A program made the position numbers and the translations under genes. The notes under the pieces were generated by a model that was given only the letters and a program-made list of their open reading frames with translations, did not search any database and was not told the origin of the DNA. This document shows, one piece after another, positions 39,876-49,562 of a DNA stretch of 64,000 bases (position 1 is the stretch's first letter; each line of letters starts with the position of its first letter). Source of the stretch: Selenomonas sp. oral taxon 920 (lineage in GTDB: Bacteria; Bacillota; Negativicutes; Selenomonadales; Selenomonadaceae); NCBI RefSeq assembly GCF_001717585.1, contig NZ_CP017042.1, positions 781,501 through 845,500 on the forward strand. The letters are read 5' to 3'.

Positions 39876-39901
39876 GCGAAAATGCTTCTCTGTGCTATAA
39901 T
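39874..39901 (+). promoter_or_regulatory. promoter of the M16 peptidase gene
   Basis: TATAAT at 39896-39901 with TGn extension. TTGCGA at 39874-39879 lies 16 bases upstream. Confidence 0.65.
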
Positions 39902-39930
39902 GGCAGGAATGACAAAGGAGGATAATTTAC

Positions 39931-42852
39931 ATGAAGATAGATGACATCATCCACGGCTTTCGCCTGATTTGCTCGGAGGAGATTGCGGAAGCGGATGGGC
40001 GGGGGCATACGTTTGTCCACGAGAAGACGGGCGCACGGCTTTTTTTTCTCGAAACCGAGGATGACAACAAGGTTTTTTCGATCAGCTTCCGCACGCCGCC
40101 CGTCGATGATACGGGTGTAGCGCACATCGTAGAGCATTCCGTACTCTGCGGCTCGCGCAAATATCCGCTGAAGGAGCCGTTCGTCGAGCTCGTGAAGGGC
40201 TCGCTCAATACGTTTCTCAACGCGATGACGTTCCCCGACAAGACGATGTATCCCGTCGCGAGCCGCAACGCACGAGACTTCCAGAACCTCATGGATGTCT
40301 ATCTCGATGCGGTGTTCTACCCCGCGATGCGCACGAATCCGCAGGTGCTCATGCAGGAGGGCTGGCACTACGAACTCGAGGATGTCGATGCTCCTCTGCG
40401 TTACAGCGGCGTGGTCTACAATGAGATGAAGGGGGCACTCTCCGCGCCCGACGATCTGCTCGGCAGCCGCATCATGGCAGCACTCTATCCCGATACGACG
40501 TACGGCTGTGAGTCGGGCGGCGATCCCGAGGCGATCCCCACGCTCACGCAGGAGATGTTTCTCGATTTCCATGCACGTTATTATCATCCCTCGAACAGCT
40601 ATATTTATCTCTACGGGGATATGGACATCGAGGAGAAGCTCGCCTACCTTGACCGTGCTTACCTCTCGCATTTCGAGCGGATTCCAGTGCCCTCGCGCAT
40701 CGACCGTCAACAGGCGTTCGCAGGACGCATCGAAAAGACGCATTTCTATCCCATTGGGGCGGAGGAGCCGCTCGAGGAGAACAGCTTCCTCTCTCTGAAC
40801 TGGGTGATCGGCGATACGTCTGACCGCAAACGTGTGATGGCACTTCAGATCCTCGATCATGCGCTGCTGAGGATGCAGGGAGCACCGCTGCGGCAGGCCC
40901 TCATCGATGCGGGACTTGGGCGTGACGTGGACTCGAACTACGAGAGTGATATCCTGCAGCCGCTCTTCAGCATCATTGTAAGCAAGTCGGAGACGTCACG
41001 TGCGGATGAGTTCGTCCGCATCGTCAATGAGACCCTGCGGAAACTTGCAGATGGTCAGCTCGATCACACGCTCGTGCAGGCATCGCTCAATACGCTTGAG
41101 TTCCGCCTGCGCGAGTCGGACTTTGGCTCCTCGCCGAAGGGGCTGATCTACGGTATCCGCATGATGAAGACGTGGCTCTACGATGGCGCACCTGCCGATT
41201 ATCTGCGCTATGAGGATGTGCTTGCGGAGCTGAAGGATGGTCTGGAAAAGGGCTACTTCGAGCAGGTGATTCGGGAATCCTTCATCGAGAATCCGCATGA
41301 GGCTTTCGTGACGCTCGTGCCAAGCCGTACACTCGGGCAGGAGCGTGAGGCGGCACAGGCGGCGATCCTCGCTGAGAAAAAGGCGGCGATGAGCACCGAT
41401 GAGATTGCGAAGGTGATGGATTCCTGCGCGGCACTCAAGGCGGCGCAGGAGGAGGCGGATTCGGAGGAGGCACTCGCGTCGATTCCAATCCTCACACGCT
41501 CCGACATCCGCGCCGAGGCGGAGCATCTGCCGCTCGAAATTCGCGATCTCGAAGGTTCGCAGATCCTTTATTCTGACATTGAGACGAACGGCATTGTCTA
41601 TCTGAATTTCTACTTTCCGATGGCGGCGGTCGCGCAGGAGGATCTGCCCTATGCGTATCTTCTCGCCGAGATGTTCGGTGCGGTCGATACCGCGCGGCAC
41701 AGCTATGCGGAGCTCGCGATGCTGCGCAGTCTCTACACGGGCGGCTTCGGCGCGGACATCGTTGCCTATACGCGTGCGGGTGAACCGGACTCGCTCGCGC
41801 CGCGCTTCAAGCTGCGTGCGAAGGTGCTGCGTGAGAATCTGCCGCGTCTCTTTGAGCTCCTCGCGGAGATCATGACGGAGAGTGATTTTTCGGGCGGAAA
41901 GCGTGTGCGGGAACTGATCGACGAGGAAAAGACGGGCATGGAGCTGTCACTGCAGCGTGCGGCAAATCAGGTTGTTGCGTCGCGCATCGCCGCCGATCTC
42001 ATGCCCTCGGGTTGCTATGCCGAAGTGGGCGGGCTGCCGTTCCACGACTTCCTCCGCACGTTCAAGGATGATTTCACGGCGCGTCATACAGAGATGCAGG
42101 CGGCATTCGCACGGATTCTGCCGCAGATTTTCAATGCAAACGATCTGATGGTGAGCGTTACCGCACCTGCGGCGGACTACGCGGAGATTGCGGCAGGGCT
42201 GGTGTCGTTCCAAGAGAAACTGTCGTCCGAGGTATTCCCCGCAGCGCCGTATACGTGGGAGATTGCGCCGAAAAACGAGGGGCTGATGACACAGAGCCGT
42301 GTGCAGTATGTGGCGAAGGGCGCAAACTTTATCAAGCTGGGGTACGAATATACGGGGGTTCTGCGCGTGCTTGAGACGCTGCTGCGCTATGATTACTTCT
42401 GGACGCGGATTCGTGTGCAGGGGGGAGCGTACGGTGCGATGACGCAGTTCAACCGCAACGGCTTCATGATCTTTTCCTCTTATCGCGACCCGAACCTCGC
42501 AGAGACGTTCGACGTGCTCGATGAGACGGCGGACTATGTACGTTCGTTCAATGTGTCCGACCGCGAGATGGACAAGTTCATCATCGGGACGATGAGCAGC
42601 GTGGATGCGCCGCTTACGCCGCAGATGAAGGGCGATATTGCGGCGACGTTCCATCTGCGCGGCATCACATGGGAGGATCGCCAGCGTGCACGTGAGGAGA
42701 TTCTCACGGCACGGCAGGAGGATGTGCGTGCACTTGCGCCGCTCGTTGAGGCGGCGATGCGTGAAAATGTCCGCTGCGTGCTCGGCGGTGAGGAGAAGAT
42801 CCGCGCGAATGCTGCGCTCTTCGATGATATTCGTCCTGCGCTGCGGACGTGA
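39931..42852 (+). CDS. M16C metallopeptidase, presequence-protease-like
   Basis: A 973-residue zinc peptidase of the insulinase superfamily, similar in length and layout to PreP/Cym1 and other M16C enzymes that clear short peptides from a closed chamber. The inverted zinc motif HIVEH is near residue 69, in DDTGVAHIVEHSVLCGSRKYP. The family motif LNTFLNAMTFPDKTMYPVASRN follows. There is no signal peptide, so it is probably cytoplasmic. It has its own promoter and a GGAGGAT ribosome site. Confidence 0.9.
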   Translation: MKIDDIIHGFRLICSEEIAEADGRGHTFVHEKTGARLFFLETEDDNKVFSISFRTPPVDDTGVAHIVEHSVLCGSRKYPLKEPFVELVKGSLNTFLNAMTFPDKTMYPVASRNARDFQNLMDVYLDAVFYPAMRTNPQVLMQEGWHYELEDVDAPLRYSGVVYNEMKGALSAPDDLLGSRIMAALYPDTTYGCESGGDPEAIPTLTQEMFLDFHARYYHPSNSYIYLYGDMDIEEKLAYLDRAYLSHFERIPVPSRIDRQQAFAGRIEKTHFYPIGAEEPLEENSFLSLNWVIGDTSDRKRVMALQILDHALLRMQGAPLRQALIDAGLGRDVDSNYESDILQPLFSIIVSKSETSRADEFVRIVNETLRKLADGQLDHTLVQASLNTLEFRLRESDFGSSPKGLIYGIRMMKTWLYDGAPADYLRYEDVLAELKDGLEKGYFEQVIRESFIENPHEAFVTLVPSRTLGQEREAAQAAILAEKKAAMSTDEIAKVMDSCAALKAAQEEADSEEALASIPILTRSDIRAEAEHLPLEIRDLEGSQILYSDIETNGIVYLNFYFPMAAVAQEDLPYAYLLAEMFGAVDTARHSYAELAMLRSLYTGGFGADIVAYTRAGEPDSLAPRFKLRAKVLRENLPRLFELLAEIMTESDFSGGKRVRELIDEEKTGMELSLQRAANQVVASRIAADLMPSGCYAEVGGLPFHDFLRTFKDDFTARHTEMQAAFARILPQIFNANDLMVSVTAPAADYAEIAAGLVSFQEKLSSEVFPAAPYTWEIAPKNEGLMTQSRVQYVAKGANFIKLGYEYTGVLRVLETLLRYDYFWTRIRVQGGAYGAMTQFNRNGFMIFSSYRDPNLAETFDVLDETADYVRSFNVSDREMDKFIIGTMSSVDAPLTPQMKGDIAATFHLRGITWEDRQRAREEILTARQEDVRALAPLVEAAMRENVRCVLGGEEKIRANAALFDDIRPALRT

Positions 42853-42868
42853 ATATTCTATAAAATTT

Positions 42869-42897
42869 TTGACTTTTCATGTCGTGCGTGGGATAAT
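42869..42897 (+). promoter_or_regulatory. promoter of dapA
   Basis: TTGACT at 42869-42874 and GATAAT at 42892-42897 have a 17-base spacer. They lie 32 bases before the dapA start. Confidence 0.8.
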
Positions 42898-42928
42898 AGC
42901 AGAAGATAAATTGAAGGGGGAACCTGCC

Positions 42929-43816
42929 ATGAAAAAGACAATTTTCCGTGGTGCCGGCGTTGCCATCATTACGCCGTTTACGGAGACGGGCGTGAACTAT
43001 CCCGAACTCGGGCGCATTATCGAGGATCAGATCGCAGGCGGCACGGATGCGATCATCATCACGGGTACGACAGGTGAGTCTGCGACGATGACGGACGCGG
43101 AGCATCGCGAGGCGATTCGGTTTGCGGTGGAGAAGGTGGCGGGGCGCATTCCTGTTGTGGCAGGCACGGGCTCGAATGAGACCTCCTATGCGATCGAGCT
43201 TTCGAAGTACGCGGAGCAGGTTGGTGCGGATGCGCTTCTGCTTGTGACCCCGTACTACAATAAGTGTACGCAGAACGGACTCATTGCCCACTATACAAAG
43301 ATCGCAGACAGCGTGAATATCCCCGCGATCCTCTATACGGTGCCCTCACGCACGGGCGTGAGCATCAAGACAGAGACTTATGCCGCGCTTTCCAAGCACC
43401 CACGCATTGTCGCGGTGAAGGAAGCGAGCGGCGATCTATCGGCGATCCTGCGTCTGCGCGCGGCGGTCGGTGATGAGCTCGCGGTCTACTCCGGCAACGA
43501 CGATCAGATTGTGCCCATCCTCTCGCTCGGCGGTGCAGGCGTCATCTCCGTGCTTTCGAATGTTGCTCCAAAGGTGACGCACGACATCTGTCAGAACTAT
43601 TTCGACGGGAACGTTGCGGAGGCGGCACGCCTCCAGATTGCATATGCCGATCTCATCGACGCGCTCTTCTGCGAGGTCAACCCCATCCCTGTCAAGACGG
43701 CAATGCGCCGCCTTGGCTACGATGCGGGACCGCTGCGCATGCCGCTCTCGGAGATGGAACCCGCGCACGCGGCACAGCTCGACGCGGCTCTGCGCGCACA
43801 CGGCCTATTGAAATGA
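42929..43816 (+). CDS. dapA: 4-hydroxy-tetrahydrodipicolinate synthase
   Basis: A 295-residue enzyme that condenses pyruvate with aspartate semialdehyde in lysine and diaminopimelate synthesis. Family motifs are GTTGESATMTDAEH, VTPYYNKCTQNGL with the active-site Tyr, and the Schiff-base Lys in IVAVKEASGDL. ATG 42929 follows AAGGGGG and its own promoter. A terminator-like hairpin follows. Confidence 0.95.
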   Translation: MKKTIFRGAGVAIITPFTETGVNYPELGRIIEDQIAGGTDAIIITGTTGESATMTDAEHREAIRFAVEKVAGRIPVVAGTGSNETSYAIELSKYAEQVGADALLLVTPYYNKCTQNGLIAHYTKIADSVNIPAILYTVPSRTGVSIKTETYAALSKHPRIVAVKEASGDLSAILRLRAAVGDELAVYSGNDDQIVPILSLGGAGVISVLSNVAPKVTHDICQNYFDGNVAEAARLQIAYADLIDALFCEVNPIPVKTAMRRLGYDAGPLRMPLSEMEPAHAAQLDAALRAHGLLK

Positions 43817-43825
43817 GTTCATAGG

Positions 43826-43874
43826 ACGCTCTCCTCTTGTGTGGGACTGCCCTTCACGATGGGGGAGCGTTTTC
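43826..43874 (+). terminator. probable terminator after dapA
   Basis: ACGCTC pairs with GAGCGT across an internally folded loop (GTGGG/CCTTCAC pairing) and runs into TTTT. It is imperfect compared with the other terminators here. Confidence 0.5.
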
Positions 43875-43902
43875 CATTGCGGTACGGTGTCGGTGAAGAG
43901 GA

Positions 43903-44835
43903 ATGAATCGGATTGAGGAGCGCCTTGCGCGGCAGAATGTGATCGTGCTCGACGGTGCACTTGCGACGGAGCTCGAGGCGCGCGGATTTTCTGTGAACGA
44001 TGCGCTCTGGTCGGCAAAGGCGATCTTTGAGCGTCCCGACCTTGTACGTTCGGTACATCTCGACTATCTGCGCGCGGGTGCGGATGTCGTGACGAGCGCA
44101 AGCTATCAGGCGACGGTTGCAGGTTTCATGAAGCGGGGCTTCTCCGAAGAGGAGGCGGCTGCGCTGATAACGAAGTCCGTGCATCTGGCGCAGGAGGCAC
44201 GGGATCTTTATTTGGCGGAACGTGGCGCAGATGGCGCTGTTCCTCTGGTCGCGGCATCGGTTGGTCCTTACGGGGCATATCTTGCGGACGGCTCGGAGTA
44301 TCGCGGCGACTATGATATCGATGAGGATGCACTTACGACATTTCATGCGGAGCGACTGGCGCTGCTCGCGGCGGTGCAGCCGGATATCCTTGCCTGTGAG
44401 ACCCTGCCATGTTTGGTGGAGGCACGTGCAATCGTGCGTGCTCTGCGGGAAAAGAGAGTTGACATTCCCGCATGGTTTTCGTTCTCGTGCCGTGATGGAG
44501 CGTACATCAGCGAAGGTACAGAGATTGCTGAATGTGCGCGGTTTCTAGACGGCGTGCCGGAGGCAGCAGCAATCGGGCTGAACTGTACGGCGCCTCAGTA
44601 TGTCGAGGAACTGATCTGCGCGATTCGGCATGAGACGGCGAAGCCCATCCTCGTCTATCCGAACTCCGGCGAGCACTACGATACGTCGGATCAATCGTGG
44701 CATGGTACGGCGGAGGATTTCGGCACGACGGCGCAGCGCTGGTATGCGGCAGGGGCACGCCTCATCGGCGGCTGCTGCAGGACATCGCCGCGCATGATTG
44801 CGGAGATTGCCGCGTGGACAAAGAAAATGGAATGA
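43903..44835 (+). CDS. mmuM: homocysteine S-methyltransferase
   Basis: A 310-residue zinc methyltransferase that makes methionine from homocysteine using S-methylmethionine or SAM. The N-terminus has VLDGALATELEARGF. The zinc ligands are Cys in GLNCTAPQYV and the Cys pair in IGGCCRTSPRMI. It lies ten bases before folE and may share its transcript with the folate genes, which would link methionine and one-carbon metabolism. Confidence 0.92.
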   Translation: MNRIEERLARQNVIVLDGALATELEARGFSVNDALWSAKAIFERPDLVRSVHLDYLRAGADVVTSASYQATVAGFMKRGFSEEEAAALITKSVHLAQEARDLYLAERGADGAVPLVAASVGPYGAYLADGSEYRGDYDIDEDALTTFHAERLALLAAVQPDILACETLPCLVEARAIVRALREKRVDIPAWFSFSCRDGAYISEGTEIAECARFLDGVPEAAAIGLNCTAPQYVEELICAIRHETAKPILVYPNSGEHYDTSDQSWHGTAEDFGTTAQRWYAAGARLIGGCCRTSPRMIAEIAAWTKKME

Positions 44836-44845
44836 GGTGATGGAA

Positions 44846-45454
44846 ATGGGAGAAGAACGCACGGCGGTCGATTTGCCGCGTGCGGAGCGTGCCATGCGTG
44901 ATTTTCTCACAGCGGTCGGTGTTGATCTCGCGGCACAGGGGATGGAGGAAACCCCTGCGCGCGCAGCAGCTCTCTATGCGGAACTCTTTGCGGGGCTGCA
45001 CACGGATACGCGGGATCTCTGGTCGGATGTGCTGACGGAGGAGACAGATGGGCTCATTGCCGTGCGCGCCATTTCATTTCACTCTATTTGTGAACACCAT
45101 CTGCTCCCATTCTTTGGAACGGCACATATTGTCTATCGCCCACACGCAGGACGCGTGGCGGGCTTTGGCGTATTCACGCGGCTCGTCGAACGCGTGGCGC
45201 GCCGCCCTCAACTGCAGGAGCGGCTGACGGCGGACATCGCGCGTGAGATCGAGCATGGGCTCGGAGCGGAAGGGGTACTCGTCATTGTCGATGCGCGGCA
45301 GCTCTGCATGACAATGCGCGGTGCACGTGCACACGGCACGCGGACGACCACCTCCGCGTGCCGGGGCATTTTCTGCGCAGATAAAACGATGGAATTACAG
45401 GCATGGCAGATGTTAGGAGAATGGGGCAGTGGAGAGAATATACCGCTTCCGTGA
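44846..45454 (+). CDS. folE: GTP cyclohydrolase I
   Basis: A 202-residue enzyme that converts GTP to dihydroneopterin triphosphate, the first step of folate synthesis. The zinc site is in FHSICEHHLLPFFG and Cys of RQLCMTMRG. Substrate residues appear in RLVERVARRPQLQERLT. ATG 44846, with GAGGTGA five bases upstream, is chosen. It overlaps folP by 26 bases. Confidence 0.95.
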   Translation: MGEERTAVDLPRAERAMRDFLTAVGVDLAAQGMEETPARAAALYAELFAGLHTDTRDLWSDVLTEETDGLIAVRAISFHSICEHHLLPFFGTAHIVYRPHAGRVAGFGVFTRLVERVARRPQLQERLTADIAREIEHGLGAEGVLVIVDARQLCMTMRGARAHGTRTTTSACRGIFCADKTMELQAWQMLGEWGSGENIPLP

Positions 45455-46271
45455 CGGGAAGGAGCTGACGCTTGGCGGACGGACGCTTGTCATGGGGATT
45501 CTGAACGTGACGCCGGACTCGTTCTCGGACGGCGGGAAATGGAATACGCGCGACACGGCACTCCGCCATATGGAGGAGATGGTACAAGACGGAGCGGATA
45601 TCATCGACCTCGGTGCGGAGTCGAGCCGCCCCGGCTTTGTGCCGATGGGCGCGGCGGAGGAGATGGAGCGTCTTATGCCGTTCCTCGAAACCGTGCTGGC
45701 GGAGTGTCCCGTACCTGTTTCCGTGGATACGTTCAAGGCGGAGACGGCACGCGCAGCGCTCTCTGCAGGCGCGCATATGCTGAATGATATCTGGGGGCTC
45801 CAATACGCAGAGGAGACGGGCGCAATGGCACGCGTCGCTGCGGAGGCGAATGTACCTGTTGTCGTTATGCATAACCAAAATGGAACGGAATATCAAGAGG
45901 ATATCCTCGGGAAGATGCGTGTGTTCTTTGAACGCTCCTTTGCGCTTGCCGATGCGGCAGGGCTTTCGCGTGAGAAAATTATCCTCGACCCCGGCATTGG
46001 TTTCGGCAAGACGGCGGAGCAGAATATGCATGTCCTGCGGCGCATGGATGAACTCGTCTCGTATGACGGCGTGGAGTATCCTGTTCTTCTCGGGGCGAGC
46101 CGCAAGAGCTTTATCGGAGCAGCACTGGGGCTTCCCGTGGAAGAGCGCATGGAGGCGACGGGGGCGGCGTGCGTTCTCGGTATCGAGCGTGGCGCCGCCA
46201 TTGTGCGCGTGCATGATGTGAAGCCGATTGCGCGCATGTGCCGCATGACGGACGCAATACTGGGGGCATAG
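45429..46271 (+). CDS. folP: dihydropteroate synthase
   Basis: A 280-residue enzyme that joins p-aminobenzoate to the pterin pyrophosphate and is the sulfonamide target. Motifs are MGILNVTPDSFSDGGK, IIDLGAESSRPG, ILDPGIGFGKT and LLGASRKSFIG, all typical. It starts with GTG 45429 inside the end of folE, which suggests coupling, and is one base from folB. Confidence 0.95.
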   Translation: MERIYRFRDGKELTLGGRTLVMGILNVTPDSFSDGGKWNTRDTALRHMEEMVQDGADIIDLGAESSRPGFVPMGAAEEMERLMPFLETVLAECPVPVSVDTFKAETARAALSAGAHMLNDIWGLQYAEETGAMARVAAEANVPVVVMHNQNGTEYQEDILGKMRVFFERSFALADAAGLSREKIILDPGIGFGKTAEQNMHVLRRMDELVSYDGVEYPVLLGASRKSFIGAALGLPVEERMEATGAACVLGIERGAAIVRVHDVKPIARMCRMTDAILGA

Positions 46272-46272
46272 T

Positions 46273-46647
46273 ATGGATCGAATCTTTTTGCGCGGGATGC
46301 GGTTTATGGCTGCCCACGGTGTGCTCCCCCATGAGCAGAAAGTGCCGCAGCCGTTTGAGGTGGATGTGGAGCTTGGACTTGATCTGCACGCAGCAGGGGA
46401 GAGTGACGATCTTGCGGCAACGGTGAACTATGCCGCAGTCTGCGAGAGCGTACGGGATATCATCGAAGGTGCGCCAAAGCGACTGATTGAAGCACTCGCC
46501 GAGAAGATTGCGGATGATCTCCTGCGAGGCTTCGATCTGCTGCTTTGGGTATGTGTTACGGTGCATAAGCCCGCTGCACCGATTAACGGCATATTCTCGG
46601 ATGTCGGCGTGACGATCCTGCGCCGCAGGAAAAATACCGAATGTTGA
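46273..46647 (+). CDS. folB: dihydroneopterin aldolase
   Basis: A 124-residue enzyme that converts dihydroneopterin to hydroxymethyl-dihydropterin. Signature stretches are FMAAHGVLPHEQKVPQPFEVDVEL and the catalytic Lys in TVHKPAAPI. It overlaps the next gene by seven bases, so product and user enzymes are co-translated. Confidence 0.93.
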   Translation: MDRIFLRGMRFMAAHGVLPHEQKVPQPFEVDVELGLDLHAAGESDDLAATVNYAAVCESVRDIIEGAPKRLIEALAEKIADDLLRGFDLLLWVCVTVHKPAAPINGIFSDVGVTILRRRKNTEC

Positions 46648-47606
46648 CGGCATACATCGGGCTCGGGGCGAATCTCGGCGATCGTGGAGAGACGATGCGT
46701 GCGGCACTGCGGCGGATGGCGGCATGTCCCAATCTGTGCGTGGAGCAGGTGTCATGTTTTTATGAAACACCGCCGTGGGGAAAGACCGATCAGCCGTCGT
46801 TTCTCAATGCGGCGGCGTGCATTTCGTTTGACGGAACGCCGCATGAACTGCTCAGGGTGCTGCAGCGGATCGAGCACGATCTCGGCCGCGTGCGCCATGA
46901 ACACTGGGGGGCACGGACGATTGACCTCGATATTCTGTATGTTGAGGATGTGGTGCTTTCGGATAAGGCGCTGACACTGCCGCATCCTTATCTCACAGCG
47001 CGTGCCTTTGTGCTCGTGCCGCTTGCGGAGATTGCGCCTGATTTACTCGTACAAGGGAAGCGTATTGTGCAGTGGCTCGCTGAAGCAGATCGGGACGGCA
47101 TTGCACGTGCGCCCGAACTCTCCGCGCCGTATCCGCTCGAACTCATCGCTGCCTGTGATGAAGGAGGCGGCATTGGGCGAAACGGCGGTTTGCTCACATA
47201 CTGTGCCGAGGATATGGCACATTTTCGTCGGACGACGATGGGCGGGATTGTCATTATGGGGCGGCGCACAATGGAGAGCCTGTCCGCACAGCAACCGCTT
47301 GCAGGGCGGGAGAATATTGTACTCTCGCGGACATTGGCGCATGCCGAAGGATTTCATATCGTGCGTGATCTTACGCAGATGTGGGCGCTGCTCGGCGTGC
47401 TGACGCAGGATGCGCTGCGTACGATCTTCACCATCGGCGGCGCGGCATGCTATCGTCTGTTTCTGCCATATGTCCGACGAGCCTACATAACGCGTCTCAC
47501 GGGCACCTATGCGGCGGATGTATTTCTGCCGGCGCTCGATGGCTTTACTTTGACAGAGCGTCGGCGCGGAGAAGACTGTATCTTTGAAATCTACGAGAGA
47601 GTTTAG
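46641..47606 (+). CDS. folK: HPPK-DHFR fusion (hydroxymethyldihydropterin pyrophosphokinase / dihydrofolate reductase)
   Basis: One 321-residue frame encodes two folate enzymes. Residues 1-158 are HPPK, with [25 protein letters not shown] and the metal-binding Asp95 and Asp97 in RTIDLDILY. Residues 166-321 are a dihydrofolate reductase, starting [18 protein letters not shown]. It has the catalytic acid Asp191 in [11 protein letters not shown] and the NADPH-site motifs [17 protein letters not shown] and [12 protein letters not shown]. The Met20-loop Pro-Trp of common DHFRs is replaced by Leu-Thr, so this half is divergent. The junction lies near residues 158-166 and no frameshift is visible. 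Confidence 0.9.
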   Translation: MLTAYIGLGANLGDRGETMRAALRRMAACPNLCVEQVSCFYETPPWGKTDQPSFLNAAACISFDGTPHELLRVLQRIEHDLGRVRHEHWGARTIDLDILYVEDVVLSDKALTLPHPYLTARAFVLVPLAEIAPDLLVQGKRIVQWLAEADRDGIARAPELSAPYPLELIAACDEGGGIGRNGGLLTYCAEDMAHFRRTTMGGIVIMGRRTMESLSAQQPLAGRENIVLSRTLAHAEGFHIVRDLTQMWALLGVLTQDALRTIFTIGGAACYRLFLPYVRRAYITRLTGTYAADVFLPALDGFTLTERRRGEDCIFEIYERV

Positions 47607-47607
47607 T

Positions 47608-48303
47608 ATGGCAAAGGAAATTTTCAAGAACGATTGGCAGGAACTGCTTGCGGATGAGATGGCACAGCCGTATTATCGGGAACTGCGCGCCTTTCTCATC
47701 GAAGAGTATCGAACGAAGCGCATCTACCCCGATATGTTCGCAATCTTCAACGCGATGCACTATACGAGCTTTGCGGATACGAAGGTTGTCATCCTCGGAC
47801 AGGATCCGTACCACGGCGACGGACAGGCCCATGGGCTCTCGTTCTCCGTGCAGGTCGGCATCGACCCGCCGCCGTCACTGCTCAATATCTACAAGGAGAT
47901 GCAGGATGATCTCGGGATCATACCGCCTGCGCACGGCTGTCTTATTCCTTGGGCGAAGCAGGGCGTGCTGCTCCTCAACACAGTGCTGACCGTTCGTGCT
48001 CATGCGGCAGCGTCTCATCAGGGACACGGCTGGGAGCGGTTCACAGATCATATCATTCGGCTGCTCGGCGCACGCGAGCGTCCGCTCGCCTTTATCCTTT
48101 GGGGAAGCCCCGCACGGCGCAAGCGCAGCCTTATCACGAATCCGCGCCATCTCATCATCGAGTCGCCGCATCCGAGCCCGCTCTCGGCACATCGCGGCTT
48201 CTTCGGCAGCCGCCCGTTCTCACGCGTCAACGATTTTCTCACGGCGGCAGGCGAGAAACCAATCGAGTGGCAGCTGCCGCCGGCAAGTGAGATTGAGGCG
48301 TAG
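47608..48303 (+). CDS. ung: uracil-DNA glycosylase
   Basis: A 231-residue family 1 UDG that removes uracil from DNA. The water-activating Asp is in [21 protein letters not shown], the substrate-binding Asn region is [11 protein letters not shown], and the catalytic His-Pro-Ser loop is [20 protein letters not shown]. The ATG comes one base after the folK-DHFR stop, so it is in the folate operon. Confidence 0.95.
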   Translation: MAKEIFKNDWQELLADEMAQPYYRELRAFLIEEYRTKRIYPDMFAIFNAMHYTSFADTKVVILGQDPYHGDGQAHGLSFSVQVGIDPPPSLLNIYKEMQDDLGIIPPAHGCLIPWAKQGVLLLNTVLTVRAHAAASHQGHGWERFTDHIIRLLGARERPLAFILWGSPARRKRSLITNPRHLIIESPHPSPLSAHRGFFGSRPFSRVNDFLTAAGEKPIEWQLPPASEIEA

Positions 48304-48332
48304 CTTTTAAAACGCATTCTAAGGAGAACTAT

Positions 48333-49463
48333 ATGAAAATAATGATATCACTGCGCAATATCTGTGTACTCGGACTGCTTGCTTGTCTCGGCGGCTGCGG
48401 CGCACCTGCCGAGACCTCGGCAGAGATGCCGCATGAAATCGTACAGCAGAATGTCCCTGTGCATGGACAGAAGGAAATCTATCTTGCAGGTGGCTGCTTC
48501 TGGGGGACGGAACTCTATGTCAGTCTGATCCACGGAGTTATTTCCGCAGAGAGCGGCTATGCGAACGGCCGCACATCGCACCCCTCATACCGTGAGGTAT
48601 GCAGCGGGAGCGGTCATGCAGAGACGGTGCACATTGTCTACGATCCGCAGATTGTTTCTCTCGACGAGATACTGACGGCTTTTTACGATTCTATCGACCC
48701 GACAGCGATGGACCGGCAGGGCAATGACATCGGACGGCAGTATCGCTCCGGAATCTACTATGTGCCGAATGCGGACGGCAGTGAGAGTGCCGATGCGGCT
48801 GTGATCCGTGCCTCGCTCGATGCACTGCAGAAGAGGATCGGCAAGACGGTCGCCGTTGAGATGGGGCCGATTGTGAACTTCTATCGCGCGGAGGAGGATC
48901 ATCAGAAATACCTTGAGAAGAATCCGAATGGATACTGCCATATCTCGCCTGCGCTCATTGCAAGAATGCGTGAAAAGTACGAGGCGGCAGAACGTGCAGA
49001 GGTGTCAAACGTGACACGCACTTACGAAAAACCATCGGATGCCGAACTCAAGGCGCGCCTGACGGGGATGCAGTACGCTGTCACGCAGGAGAAGGCGACG
49101 GAGCCGCCCTTCCGCAACGAGTACGATCACGAATTCCGCGAAGGCATCTACTGTGATATCACGACGGGTGAACCGCTTTTCATCTCCGCAGATAAGTATG
49201 ATTCAGGATGCGGCTGGCCGGCGTTCTCGCGCCCGATCGACAGCGCTCTGATTGCCGAGCATGAGGATCGCTCGCACGGCATGGTGCGTACCGAGGTTAC
49301 GGCGGCGAACAGCGGCGCGCATCTTGGGCACGTCTTTAACGATGGTCCTGCTGCAGCAGGGGGACTGCGTTACTGCATCAACAGTGCCTCCCTCCGCTTT
49401 ATCCCGAAAGAGGATATGGAACGCGAGGGCTATGGGGACTATCTCTATCTGTTGGAGAAATAG
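48333..49463 (+). CDS. msrAB: lipoprotein methionine sulfoxide reductase MsrA-MsrB
   Basis: A 376-residue fusion that repairs both stereoisomers of oxidised methionine outside the cytoplasm. A lipoprotein signal ends at Cys22 (LACLGGC). The MsrA domain (about 48-205) has its catalytic Cys55 in GGCFWG. The MsrB domain (about 235-370) has [22 protein letters not shown] and catalytic Cys in RYCINS. The two CxxC zinc knuckles found in many MsrB proteins are absent. It lies 29 bases after ung; a separate promoter was not seen. Confidence 0.93.
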   Translation: MKIMISLRNICVLGLLACLGGCGAPAETSAEMPHEIVQQNVPVHGQKEIYLAGGCFWGTELYVSLIHGVISAESGYANGRTSHPSYREVCSGSGHAETVHIVYDPQIVSLDEILTAFYDSIDPTAMDRQGNDIGRQYRSGIYYVPNADGSESADAAVIRASLDALQKRIGKTVAVEMGPIVNFYRAEEDHQKYLEKNPNGYCHISPALIARMREKYEAAERAEVSNVTRTYEKPSDAELKARLTGMQYAVTQEKATEPPFRNEYDHEFREGIYCDITTGEPLFISADKYDSGCGWPAFSRPIDSALIAEHEDRSHGMVRTEVTAANSGAHLGHVFNDGPAAAGGLRYCINSASLRFIPKEDMEREGYGDYLYLLEK

Positions 49464-49471
49464 TGTCATAG

Positions 49472-49509
49472 GAAAAGAATGGATAATTAAAGAATTATTC
49501 ACTCTTTTC
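49472..49509. promoter_or_regulatory. AT-rich palindrome abutting the riboswitch promoter
   Basis: GAAAAGAATGGATAATT and AATTATTCACTCTTTTC are inverted repeats with three mismatches and a four-base centre. The palindrome ends exactly one base before the -35 TTGACA. It could be the msrAB terminator, or an operator; the inner ATAATT/AATTAT core loosely resembles Fur/PerR-type boxes. No choice can be made from sequence alone. Confidence 0.5.
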
Positions 49510-49538
49510 TTGACATGGCTTTGAATCAATGTTATCTT
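49510..49538 (+). promoter_or_regulatory. promoter of the cobalamin-riboswitch transcript
   Basis: TTGACA at 49510-49515 and TATCTT at 49533-49538 have a 17-base spacer. They lie 24 bases before the riboswitch P1 stem. Confidence 0.65.
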
Positions 49539-49562
49539 TACGATACGTGAAAAATTCATAGA

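Noticed and set aside
39640-39900. An 86-codon plus-strand frame after truB
   Set aside because: It overlaps the 170-bp palindromic element and lacks a ribosome site, so it is a chance frame in a repeat.
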